From Mesorhizobium erdmanii USDA 3471 (GTDB lineage Bacteria > Pseudomonadota > Alphaproteobacteria > Rhizobiales > Rhizobiaceae), in assembly GCF_000472705.1 (NCBI RefSeq), contig NZ_KI421453.1, positions 421,562 to 485,561 of the forward strand: a DNA stretch of 64,000 nt, in the 5' to 3' direction. The notes under the pieces are model-generated. The model saw nothing but the letters and a program-made list of their open reading frames with translations. It was not told the origin of the DNA and searched no databases. Within the stretch, counting starts at the first letter, position 1. Each line of letters starts with the position of its first letter. Below, piece after piece: positions 7,760 through 15,952 of the stretch. The translations under genes and the position numbers were made by a program.

Positions 7760-10309
7760 TCAAAACAAGTCCCGACGGGGATTGGCTTGCTCCCAGACCG
7801 CCCTGGCCGTCTTGACCAGTTGGTCGTCGAGCGAGCCGTTCGCCGCGATCTTCGACTTGAGTTCGCCGCGCAACTGCTTCAGCGCCGCCGTTTTCGCCTT
7901 GACTCCGAATTTTGTCAGCGTCGCCTCGGCGCCCGGCAACTCGTTGCGAAGATCGAGAGCAACCGCGAAGGCCAGGAACCGCACCGCTATCGCCTGGTCG
8001 GCCTTGTCGCCCTTCTGCATTTCCAGAGCCGCGCGATCATATGCGGCGGACTGATCGCCGCGTGCGGTGGCCAGCTCGAACAGTCTTTGCGCTTCATCGA
8101 GGTTTTGTCCCATGCCGACACCGTCGCGATACATGCGGGCGAGGCTAGCCGGAGCGTAAGGCTGGCCGAGATCCATGGCCTTCTGGAAAAGCGCTTGAGC
8201 CTGCCGAGGATCTTTCTCGATACCCACGCCGGCCAGATAGTTGCGACCGAGCAGGTTCATTGAGTACATGTCCTGCCGCTCGACACCTGCCTTCAGAAAG
8301 GCCACGGCTCGAGCCGGATCGGCGGGCACGCCATTGCGACCTTCCGTGAAGATCGCGGCAAGATCGTTCATGGCGTAGGTATGGCCCATGGCCGCCGCCT
8401 TGAGCAGGAGGTCAAGCCCTTTGCCGGTGTCGCGCTCGACGCCATAGCCGTTGAACAAGGCACGTCCCCACGACGTCATCCCATAGGGATCGCCCTTGTC
8501 GGACGCCGCCGCATAGAAGCCATTGCCCCGCTTGCGGTCGACAGCCATTCCCGTTCCTGTCGCGTTTAGGTAGCCGAGTTCGAACACGGCGCGGACGTGG
8601 CCCTTGTCGGCTGCCGCCTGGATGGCTTTTTTTGCTTCCTCGATCTTGCCGGCGGCAAGCAGCGCCCGGCCCAGTTCGTAGCGGAAGCGGGCGACATCGG
8701 GATAGGCAGTGACCGCCGCCTCGCAGGCCTTCACGGCTTCAGCGCCGATTTCATTCGGCAGCAGGCCGGGGACGACGCCTTGCAGGTCGAGAGGCTCACC
8801 GGCGGCCTGGTCGCAGGGATCGACGCTTGGTGACAGCTTCATGGTGGCGGGCTTGGACGAATTGCTGTCGGCCCGGATCTCGAAGCCGACCTCGACCGGC
8901 GCGGCCGCACCGATCTGGGGTTCGTAGCGCAGTTGGTCGACCTCATCCGCCATCAGGCTCGATTCCGGCGACAAGGCACGATCCGGCAGGGACAGTGTAC
9001 CCGTTGCCGGATAGCTCGCGAGTTTCAGGCTGACCGCGGGGTCCCTGGTCGGGAAATCCAGCTTGAGCGGAACCGGGCCGACCCCGACCGGAACGCTGAT
9101 CTCGCGGTCTTCGATCGCCTCGGCGGCGCCGGTGATATGGATGCCCCTCTCCAGCACCTGCTGTTTCTGTTCGGTCTCGAGCGAGGCGACGATCTGCTCG
9201 CCCTGGGCGCCCTCGCCGTTCTTGACACGGAACACCATGATGCCCTGGGCTTCGCCGCCCCAATTGTCATGGGTGGCGTAGGCCAGCATGTCGACCTCCT
9301 CGGCCGCAGCGACGCCCTTGGGCACATCCATCTTCAGGCGCGGCAGGTCCTTGCCGTCGATCTGTTCGCCAACCGCCACAGCCTTGCCGTCCAGCAGCAG
9401 GCGCCCAAGTGCCGGCGGCCTTTCGATGCTGACGGTGATCGATCCGCCATCGACATCGACCGGTTCCGGCAAGTCGAGGGCAACCGGCCCCACACCTGAC
9501 GGCACGACCTTCTCAAGAACCGGCGGCAACGAGGGCCGGTTGGCGCGGCGCATCAGGACAACTTCGTCGATGAGTGAGGAGTTTTCCCAGGGAACCTGCT
9601 TGCCTTCGGTGGCCTCGACCACATCGCGGCGCACCGCGGCCATGACCGTGCGTATCTCCTGGTTCGGCGCCAGCGCCCGACGAGAGAATGCGGATGAAAA
9701 CGGGCTGAGGTCTCCCGCCCCGTCGTAGGCGACCGCCCCTGGCTCGGTGGCAAAGGCAATCAGCGTGTTCAGCGAGCTTTTGACCTGCGCGAGGCCGGTG
9801 TTGCCCGCCGTGATCAGTTGGTCCCTCAACCAATAATCCTTGCGCGGAAAGGGATTGTTGCGACAGGCATCGAGGATGATCACCTGGATCTTCGATTTCG
9901 CGCGCAATTGCTGCAGGACATCGTCCAGCTTGACCGCCTGCACCTCTATGTCCGCGGCATTCTTCAGCGAGGCATCCACGGGGATCAGGAAATTCTCGCC
10001 GCCGATCTGAAAGCCATGGCCGGAATAGTAGACGACGGACAGATCGGCACCGTCCGCCGCCGCCAGATAGTTGCGGAATTGCTCCTCGAACTGCAGCTTG
10101 GTGAGATCCTTGGCAACGAATACCTCGAAGCCGGCCAGCCGAAACGTCTTCGACACGTCCTCGGCATCCTTGTCGGGATTCTTGAGAACGGGAATCTCCC
10201 GGTACTCGGAATTGCCGATCACCAGGGCGACCCTTCGATCGGCCGACGCCTCGAAGGTCGTGAAGGCGGCCACGAGGAAAACCGCGATCAATCCGCAAAG
10301 TCGGAGCAT
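7760..10309 (-). CDS. Caspase-like (C14) protein with Sel1 repeats
   Basis: The start ATG 10309 is set by GAGG eight bases upstream and a signal peptide (cut after ~residue 23, FEASA); longer in-frame starts lack these. The 849-residue product begins with a caspase-like domain (RRVALVIGN, His98 in YYSGHG, Cys149 in ILDACRNNP). A middle region of ~250 residues follows, in which the phrase VGPV(A/P)L(D/K)L occurs twice, suggesting two related beta domains. A C-terminal block (~residues 560-800) has Sel1/TPR-like repeats such as AAAMGHTYAMNDLAAIFTEG and AMDLGQPYAPASLARMYRDG. Sel1 repeats usually mediate protein contacts. It is the first gene of a leftward set with the lipoprotein, YceI-OmpA and CxxCH caspase-like genes. 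Substrates are unknown. Confidence 0.85.
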   Translation of the reverse strand: MLRLCGLIAVFLVAAFTTFEASADRRVALVIGNSEYREIPVLKNPDKDAEDVSKTFRLAGFEVFVAKDLTKLQFEEQFRNYLAAADGADLSVVYYSGHGFQIGGENFLIPVDASLKNAADIEVQAVKLDDVLQQLRAKSKIQVIILDACRNNPFPRKDYWLRDQLITAGNTGLAQVKSSLNTLIAFATEPGAVAYDGAGDLSPFSSAFSRRALAPNQEIRTVMAAVRRDVVEATEGKQVPWENSSLIDEVVLMRRANRPSLPPVLEKVVPSGVGPVALDLPEPVDVDGGSITVSIERPPALGRLLLDGKAVAVGEQIDGKDLPRLKMDVPKGVAAAEEVDMLAYATHDNWGGEAQGIMVFRVKNGEGAQGEQIVASLETEQKQQVLERGIHITGAAEAIEDREISVPVGVGPVPLKLDFPTRDPAVSLKLASYPATGTLSLPDRALSPESSLMADEVDQLRYEPQIGAAAPVEVGFEIRADSNSSKPATMKLSPSVDPCDQAAGEPLDLQGVVPGLLPNEIGAEAVKACEAAVTAYPDVARFRYELGRALLAAGKIEEAKKAIQAAADKGHVRAVFELGYLNATGTGMAVDRKRGNGFYAAASDKGDPYGMTSWGRALFNGYGVERDTGKGLDLLLKAAAMGHTYAMNDLAAIFTEGRNGVPADPARAVAFLKAGVERQDMYSMNLLGRNYLAGVGIEKDPRQAQALFQKAMDLGQPYAPASLARMYRDGVGMGQNLDEAQRLFELATARGDQSAAYDRAALEMQKGDKADQAIAVRFLAFAVALDLRNELPGAEATLTKFGVKAKTAALKQLRGELKSKIAANGSLDDQLVKTARAVWEQANPRRDLF

Positions 10310-10658
10310 GGCAACCGCCTCAACCGCCGCGACCTGACGACCACAAGCTCCCCAGATTGCGGTATCAAGGTCTGTTGAAGAACTCACAATCCGCCGAAAC
10401 AGCAACAGAAAAAGACTGAAAAACCGCCCCGGCCGCAGGCACCTTCCTCATCCCGATGTGTAAACTACCTCAGAGCCGAACCATCCGCAATGAGTGTCGA
10501 CCTGTCCCGGGGTGGCTGTCTGGATCCGATGCATCCGCCAGGTTCCAATCCAGCGCGGGTGCGTCAGAGACGCCTGTCTATCCTGCGCGACGTCCTTGGC
10601 TTCCGGCAAGAGTATGACTGGCGCACACCACGACCCGGTTGATGCCCCGACGGGAACT
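10310..10658. other. 349 bp without a recognisable gene
   Basis: This stretch separates the caspase-like operon from the first enolase-family gene. Short open frames here are shadows without ribosome sites. I see no convincing hairpin, repeat or RNA gene. It must contain the promoter of the leftward caspase operon near 10310-10400. Confidence 0.5.
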
Positions 10659-11861
10659 TCAGCGATCGAAGAAGCCCGCATCCTCTTCCCCGAGATATTT
10701 GCCGGCCGCTTCTGCGTCGATATCGAGACCCAGCCCCGGCGCTTCCAGCAGGTCAACCATGCTGTCCTTCACGATCTGTGATGGCAAGCCGATCACCAGA
10801 TCCTCCCACCACGGGTCCGAGGCGCTCGGATATTCGAAGGCGATGTAGTTGGCGGGCAAGGTGGCGCATACATTGATCAGCGCGCCGAGACCGAGCAGGC
10901 CGTTCGCGGTGCCGTGCGGCGCCATCAGGATCGAGTGCATGTAGGCGTGCTCGGCGACCCATTTGAGCTCGGCGATGCCGCCGATATCGGCCGGGTCCGG
11001 ACCGATGACGCGCACCGCCTGCGTCTCGATCAGCTCCTTGAAGTTATGCCTGAGATAGATCTGCTCGCCAGTATGAATCGGCGTCGAGGTAGAGGTCGTC
11101 AACTCCCGATAGGCCTGCGGATTGACCCACGGCACATAGTCGCCGGTCAGCATGTCCTCGAGCCACATCAAATTGTACTTCTCGACCGCGCGAGCGAACT
11201 TGATCGCGTCTGGCAGCATCCAGCCCGGGCCGCAGTCGAGTGCCAGGCTGACCTTGTCGCCCAGCACTTCCTTCATCGCGATCACGCAGTCCAGCATGTG
11301 ATTGAAACCACGCTCGCTGATCACGCCCTGGTCCATGGCACCGTGATAGCCGGCCTTCTTCTGTGTCACGCCGTAATGGAAGTCCTCGATGCTGTCCTTC
11401 ATGTTGGAGTGGAATGAGATTCCCTGCTTGATCATGAAGAAGTTCTGCGGCTGTTCCATCATCCATCTGACATCAGCGGCATAATCCTCCGGCCGATCGC
11501 CCGAGCGCTTCCGGCGGATCGAGCCATTGTAGACGCGCACCTTGTCACGCACCTTGCCGCCGAGCAGCTTATAGGCCGGCACGCCCGCCGCCTTGCCGGC
11601 AATGTCCCACAGCGCATGCTCGATAGCGCTCACTGCGGCGCCATAGGGCTTGAAGGAGCCACGCTGCCGGATCTTCAGCATCACCCGCTCGACGTCGGTC
11701 GGATCCTCGCCGATCAGCGCCTCGCGGAAATGCAGCACAAAGGGCTTGAGATAGCTTTTGGTATACTCGACTTCGCCCAGGCCATAGAGGCCCTCATCGG
11801 TGACGACGCGAACGATCGGATGCTTGCCGATAACGGCGCAGCGCAGGTCGGTGATCTTCAT
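10659..11861 (-). CDS. Mandelate racemase/muconate lactonizing enzyme family protein A
   Basis: The 400-residue enolase-superfamily protein has an N-terminal capping domain (MKITDLRCAVIG, LGEVEYT) and a TIM-barrel domain. SAIEHALWDIAGKA precedes the barrel. Likely metal-binding acids are in LALDCGPGW, MWLEDMLTG and IHTGEQIY, and the general-base region is MAPHGTANG. These enzymes abstract the proton next to a carboxylate; members in such loci are usually acid-sugar dehydratases. Substrate specificity cannot be read here. It lies nine bases after the NIPSNAP gene and belongs to the leftward set led by the GntR gene. Confidence 0.85.
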   Translation of the reverse strand: MKITDLRCAVIGKHPIVRVVTDEGLYGLGEVEYTKSYLKPFVLHFREALIGEDPTDVERVMLKIRQRGSFKPYGAAVSAIEHALWDIAGKAAGVPAYKLLGGKVRDKVRVYNGSIRRKRSGDRPEDYAADVRWMMEQPQNFFMIKQGISFHSNMKDSIEDFHYGVTQKKAGYHGAMDQGVISERGFNHMLDCVIAMKEVLGDKVSLALDCGPGWMLPDAIKFARAVEKYNLMWLEDMLTGDYVPWVNPQAYRELTTSTSTPIHTGEQIYLRHNFKELIETQAVRVIGPDPADIGGIAELKWVAEHAYMHSILMAPHGTANGLLGLGALINVCATLPANYIAFEYPSASDPWWEDLVIGLPSQIVKDSMVDLLEAPGLGLDIDAEAAGKYLGEEDAGFFDR

Positions 11862-11870
11862 GGCGCAGTC

Positions 11871-12197
11871 CTATTTCACAGACGAGAAAGCTGTCGGCGT
11901 GAGCAGTTGGCTGCTGATATTGGCAACGATCTGCCCGTCGCGTTCAGACTCGTCCCGGGCCTTGTGCCATACCGGATCGGTGACGAAAGCCGCCCATTTC
12001 GCCTCACGCTCGGCCAGCGATTCCCAGGCGAGGAAATAGGTGAGGCGATTGTTGTTTTCGCCGATCGCCGTGGTGAAAAACCCGGCCTGGCGGATGCCAT
12101 GCCTCTCCCAGATGGCCAGCGTTCGCTCGGAAAAGCGCTTGAGCAAAGCCGGCAGCCTGCCCGGCAGGCAGTCGTAGATACGCAGTTCGTAGATCAT
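11871..12197 (-). CDS. NIPSNAP family protein
   Basis: This is a 108-residue protein from ATG 12197; an upstream in-frame start at 12245 would add 16 unlikely residues. The opening MIYELRIYDCLPGRLPALLK and the central YFLAWESLAEREAKWAAF are typical of NIPSNAP/dimeric alpha-beta-barrel proteins, which are small cytoplasmic proteins often placed beside catabolic genes. The biochemical role is not established. It is followed nine bases later by enolase-family gene A, with which it is probably translated from one message. A repeat element lies 100 bp upstream. Confidence 0.8.
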   Translation of the reverse strand: MIYELRIYDCLPGRLPALLKRFSERTLAIWERHGIRQAGFFTTAIGENNNRLTYFLAWESLAEREAKWAAFVTDPVWHKARDESERDGQIVANISSQLLTPTAFSSVK

Positions 12198-12298
12198 GGT
12201 TTCGTCCGTTTCTTTCCTTGCCTCTGCCTTGGGAGAGGTCGGCACGAATGGTCGGTCGTTGGCCCTGTGAGCCCTGGGGAACGAAGGCAGGGCGGCTA

Positions 12299-12398
12299 GA
12301 GCGGCTCAGCGATCGGTAGAATCGCCGAACCACTCTAACTCTTTGTTTTTACGCAATTCCGGACGGAAAACCGTTACACACTTTTCCTGGAATTGCTC
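12299..12398 (+). mobile_element. Two-hairpin TA-flanked repeat element, copy 3
   Basis: The 100-bp copy lies between TA 12297-12298 and TA 12399-12400. The left arm TAGAGCGGCTC pairs imperfectly with GAACCACTCTA, the core is ACTCTTTGTTTTT, and the right half is nearly identical to copies 2 and 4. It sits four bases beyond the stop codon of the leftward enolase-family gene B and before the NIPSNAP gene, so it splits that operon. Confidence 0.78.
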
Positions 12399-12402
12399 TA
12401 GG

Positions 12403-13761
12403 CTAACTCCAGGTCCTGTCCCAGCTATATTCATTGTCCCACTGCTCGGTGGATTGCCATATTGCCGTGACACCGGGCTGCAGATGCTGGCTGATCACCT
12501 CGTCGACCACATCGTCTATGCCCAGCCCCGGCTTGTCGGGCACGGTGATGCAGCCGTCCTTGACGAGCGGCTTGGGCAGGCCGGTGACGATGTCGTCCCA
12601 CCAGTCGACATCGGCGGAGTGGTACTCGAGAGCCATGAAGTTTTCGGTCGCCATGGCGACATGTGCGGCGGCCATAGCGGCGATCGGACTTTCGGCCATA
12701 TGGATCGCCATGGCGACGCCGTGATCCTGCGCCATATCGCCGATCTTCTTGGTCTCGAGGATGCCGCCGCTGGTGAGCAGATCCGGGTGGATAACGGAGA
12801 GGCCGCCGCTCTTGAGCAGAGGTTCGAACGCCTCCTTGAGATAGATATCCTCGCCAGTGCAAATCGGCACCGTGGTAGCCTGCTGGAGCTGCCGGTACTG
12901 TTCGGTGTATTGCCAGGGAATCACGTCCTCCAGCCAGGCGGGAACGTATTTCTCGATACGGCGCGACAGTCGTATGCCATCCTGCAGCGAGATGTGACCG
13001 ACATGGTCAATGGCGAGCGGGATCTCGTATCCGATCACCTCGCGGACCTCGTGGATATACTGCTCGAGCAGGTCGATACCCTTTTCGGTGAAGTGCAGGC
13101 CCGTGAAAGGGTGCCGCACGTTCTGCGCGTCATAGGCACGATTGCGGGCCTTGCGCTCATCGAGCGCACCACCGCGGCCGCGCGGATTGCCGTAAAGCCC
13201 TTCGAGCACGCCGGCGGGCGCCGTCACGGCGCCAGGGACATGGGCGATCTGCATCAAACCGAGGTCCATCTTGAGGAAGGTGAAACCGCGGTCCATGCGC
13301 TGCTTGAGACGTTTGCCGGTTTCGGTGCCGCTCGGTTTTTCGGCATCGGTATCGCAATAGACGCGCACATGATCGCGAAACCTGCCGCCGAGCATCTGGT
13401 AGATTGGGACGCCATAGGCCTTGCCGGCGAGATCCCAGAGCGCGATCTCTACCGCCGAGACGCCACCGCCTTGCCGGCCATGCCCACCGAACTGCTTGAT
13501 GCGGCGAAACAGGCGGTCGATGTCGCAAGGGTTCTCGCCAAGCAGCCGGCTTTTGAGCATCAGCGCATAGGTGGCGCTGGCGCCGTCGCGCACCTCGCCG
13601 AGCCCGACGACGCCCTGGTTCGTGTAAATCTTGAGCAACGCCGAGGTGAACGGGGCGCCGACGATTTCGGCCACCCGCATGTCGGTGATGCGAAGGTCGG
13701 ATGGTTTGGAGTTCGTGTTGACCCGATTGAGAGCCTCGCCGGCTCCACCCGTCTCTGGCAT
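12403..13761 (-). CDS. Mandelate racemase/muconate lactonizing enzyme family protein B
   Basis: The 452-residue protein starts at ATG 13761 with GAGGA six bases upstream. It is longer than usual (about 370-410) because of a loop around residues 190-230 (GNPRGRGGALDER). Hallmarks are SAVEIALWDLAGKA, a lysine motif FLKMDLGL, acidic metal ligands in LAIDHVGHIS, WLEDVIPW and ICTGEDIYL, and IHMAESP near the usual histidine position. It is a probable acid-sugar dehydratase or racemase. It lies between enolase-family gene C (start 53 bp upstream of this gene's start region) and the repeat element. Confidence 0.83.
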   Translation of the reverse strand: MPETGGAGEALNRVNTNSKPSDLRITDMRVAEIVGAPFTSALLKIYTNQGVVGLGEVRDGASATYALMLKSRLLGENPCDIDRLFRRIKQFGGHGRQGGGVSAVEIALWDLAGKAYGVPIYQMLGGRFRDHVRVYCDTDAEKPSGTETGKRLKQRMDRGFTFLKMDLGLMQIAHVPGAVTAPAGVLEGLYGNPRGRGGALDERKARNRAYDAQNVRHPFTGLHFTEKGIDLLEQYIHEVREVIGYEIPLAIDHVGHISLQDGIRLSRRIEKYVPAWLEDVIPWQYTEQYRQLQQATTVPICTGEDIYLKEAFEPLLKSGGLSVIHPDLLTSGGILETKKIGDMAQDHGVAMAIHMAESPIAAMAAAHVAMATENFMALEYHSADVDWWDDIVTGLPKPLVKDGCITVPDKPGLGIDDVVDEVISQHLQPGVTAIWQSTEQWDNEYSWDRTWS

Positions 13762-13813
13762 GACTTGTCCTCGTTCTGATCGGCGGGGCTTGTCCTTGAG
13801 GTCCAGGGCGCCT

Positions 13814-14980
13814 TTAGCCGAGCTCGATCTCGTGGGCTTGCAGGTAGTCGCGGTTCATCTCGACCCCGAGGCCAGGCCTTGACGTCAGCTTGAGGTTGCC
13901 GTTCGAAACGTCGAGCGGCCTGTCGATGAGGTGATCATATTTGCCAAGGTTCCATTCCGACGTTTCGAGCTTGTAGAAGTTCGGGACGGTCATCATCACC
14001 TGCGCTCCGGCGACCACGTTGATCGGCCCCGCGGCGTCGTGAGGCGAGACCGGGATGTAGTAGGCTTCGCACAGAGCTGAGATCTTCTTGAGTTCGGTAA
14101 TGCCGCCGGTCCAGGTAACGTCCGGCATGATGTAGTCAGCGAGCTTGTTCTCCAGCACTGGCACGAAATCCCACTTCGTGTGGCCGCGCTCGCCCCACGA
14201 GATGGCGGCACTGACCTTTTCACGCACCTGCTTGAGCGCGTTAAGGCTTTCGGGAGGACAGGGCTCCTCGAACCAGTCAATCTGGCCGGCTTCCTCGAGG
14301 CTCCGGCAGAGGCGAATGGCGGTGGGAACGTCGAAGCGGCCATGCGCATCGATGAGGATGTCGACGTCGGGGCCTGCCGTTTCGCGGATCAGCGCCGTGA
14401 GTTCGGCCGCTTCGCGTTCATCCTTGCGGGTCATGCTGCCATCGAGATAGCCGTCCCTCCTTTCGCGGGCCTCGCCATCGACACTGGGCCCCTGGTGGGG
14501 GAACGGATCGAATTTGAGCCCGGTGTGTCCTGACTCGACGATGTCGCGAATTTCGCGGACCACGGCCTCCTTGCTGGTGAATTTGGCCTGGTTGGGGTGG
14601 GTGTAAAGGGCGATTTCATCGCGCACCGGCCCGCCCAGCAACTCGTAGATCGGCTTGCCGAGAACTTTGCCGCGTATATCCCACAGCGCTATGTCGATGG
14701 CGCTCACGCATTCAACGGCGGCGCCGCGGCTGCCCATGTAGGTGAAGCTGCGGAAAACCTTGTGCCATAGATGCTCGATGCGCGCCGGATCCTCGCCAGT
14801 CACGGCGATGCCGATCTGCCGCAGGATCGTGCAGAGCACGCGGTTGGCCAGCTTTGTGGTGGTGGTGATCTCGCCCCAGCCGCTCACCCCCTCGTCGGTC
14901 GTCACTTCGACGAACAGGTATTCTCCCCAGTATGAGGCTGGGGACTTGATCAGCCATGGCCGGATGCCTGTGATTTTCAT
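13814..14980 (-). CDS. Mandelate racemase/galactonate dehydratase-like family protein C
   Basis: The 388-residue product starts at ATG 14980, preceded by AAGG at nine bases; a longer frame to 15130 overlaps the GntR gene and lacks support. Motifs are SAIDIALWDIRGK, the K-x-D type GLKFDPFP, LIDAHGRFD, WFEEPCPPES, ISWGERGHT and SPHDAAGPIN. The His-Asp pair in SPHD is typical of the mandelate-racemase branch, which includes galactonate and related dehydratases. It probably dehydrates a hexonate or similar acid to a 2-keto-3-deoxy acid. It follows the GntR gene by 49 bp. Confidence 0.85.
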   Translation of the reverse strand: MKITGIRPWLIKSPASYWGEYLFVEVTTDEGVSGWGEITTTTKLANRVLCTILRQIGIAVTGEDPARIEHLWHKVFRSFTYMGSRGAAVECVSAIDIALWDIRGKVLGKPIYELLGGPVRDEIALYTHPNQAKFTSKEAVVREIRDIVESGHTGLKFDPFPHQGPSVDGEARERRDGYLDGSMTRKDEREAAELTALIRETAGPDVDILIDAHGRFDVPTAIRLCRSLEEAGQIDWFEEPCPPESLNALKQVREKVSAAISWGERGHTKWDFVPVLENKLADYIMPDVTWTGGITELKKISALCEAYYIPVSPHDAAGPINVVAGAQVMMTVPNFYKLETSEWNLGKYDHLIDRPLDVSNGNLKLTSRPGLGVEMNRDYLQAHEIELG

Positions 14981-15029
14981 CTTCACTAACCTTTGTCTGA
15001 AATGGCCGGGCAAACGATCGCCGGGCCGG

Positions 15030-15758
15030 TTATCCAGCCCGGGCCGCGCTGCGCGCGCGCATGTGTTCGAGGACATGCCGGCCGGAGCCCTCGACATGGC
15101 GCGCAATGAGTTCGGCTGCCTCGTTCGCATTTCCAGCTTTCACATGAGCGATGAGTTCGCGGTGCTCGCGAATGATCGCCGCACGGCGGGCGAGCGTGAA
15201 ATTGAAACGCCGGCTTACGGCGCGCAGCACTTCGCGATGCTTCCACCAAAGCTCGGCGGCATGGCGGTTATAGTGCCGCTGGTACATCACGGTGTGGAAA
15301 GCCGTATCCAGCTCGCTATGCCTGAAAGTGTCGGCGAAGTTGTTCTCTTCGATCAGACCTTGAAGACGTTCGAGCTCTGCAATGTCCTCGTCGGTAGCCA
15401 TGTTTACAAACCATCGCGTCAAGGCTGGCTCGATCAGCACACCGATCTCGTAGATATCCCGGACAAAATCCTGATCTATGGGCCGCACGCGTGCCCCGCG
15501 ATTGGGGAGAAAGGTGACAAAGCCTTCGCCGCGTAACAGTTGCAGGGCCTCGCGCACGGGATTGGTCGAGGTGCCGTGACGCCGGGCCAGATCAGTGACC
15601 ACCAGCCGTTCGTTGGCGGCGAGCCGCCCCTCGATGATGTCATCCCGGATCAGTTCATAAAGCGAGGCGCCCTCGCTCGAGGCCCCAAGAGGATCGATCC
15701 CCGCCGGTGGCTCTGCTTTGAATTCCCGCGTTTCGGCCAAGGCCGGCTCCCCTTCCAT
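15030..15758 (-). CDS. GntR family regulator with FCD domain
   Basis: The 242-residue protein has an N-terminal winged helix-turn-helix (about residues 32-98; LYELIRDDIIEGRL, STNPVREALQLLRGEGFV). An all-helical FCD ligand-binding domain follows (about 100-230; LDTAFHTVMYQRHYN, REHRELIAHVKAG). FCD regulators of this group usually repress catabolic genes until an organic or sugar acid binds. It heads the leftward enolase/NIPSNAP set and is divergent from the sugar ABC transporter, so it probably controls both directions. A longer reading frame exists upstream, but the ATG at 15758 fits the start of the conserved region. Confidence 0.87.
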   Translation of the reverse strand: MEGEPALAETREFKAEPPAGIDPLGASSEGASLYELIRDDIIEGRLAANERLVVTDLARRHGTSTNPVREALQLLRGEGFVTFLPNRGARVRPIDQDFVRDIYEIGVLIEPALTRWFVNMATDEDIAELERLQGLIEENNFADTFRHSELDTAFHTVMYQRHYNRHAAELWWKHREVLRAVSRRFNFTLARRAAIIREHRELIAHVKAGNANEAAELIARHVEGSGRHVLEHMRARSAARAG

Positions 15759-15952
15759 GAGTACACATCTTTCTCGATATCACGCACGATTTCCATAAAC
15801 AATGTACGATTTGTTGCGTTGACAGCCAAACTTCGATCTGAAAACGTATAAAGTGCTCGAAGGGATACATTTGAGGAGATGTCCCGCAGCCGACGAGTAA
15901 GGCCGCTCGCCTCGATGCAGAGCGGCATGGGAGAGAAACCTGGAGGATACCT
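15759..15952. promoter_or_regulatory. Divergent control region between GntR and sugar ABC transporter genes
   Basis: The 194 bp must hold promoters for both directions. Two TGTAC-type half sites (GTACAC near 15763, ATGTAC near 15802) are spaced about 40 bp apart and could be contacted by the GntR regulator. A strong ribosome site (GGAGG) precedes ATG 15953. The operator assignment is speculative. Confidence 0.35.

Noticed and set aside
12343..13779. 478-codon frame on the + strand starting in a repeat element
   Set aside because: It is antisense to enolase-family gene B; its start lies inside the mobile repeat and it has no motif support.
15819..15852. TTGACA and TATAAA as a sigma-70 promoter for the sugar ABC operon
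   Set aside because: The boxes are 22 bp apart, too far for normal spacing; a promoter is expected in this region but not placed with confidence.
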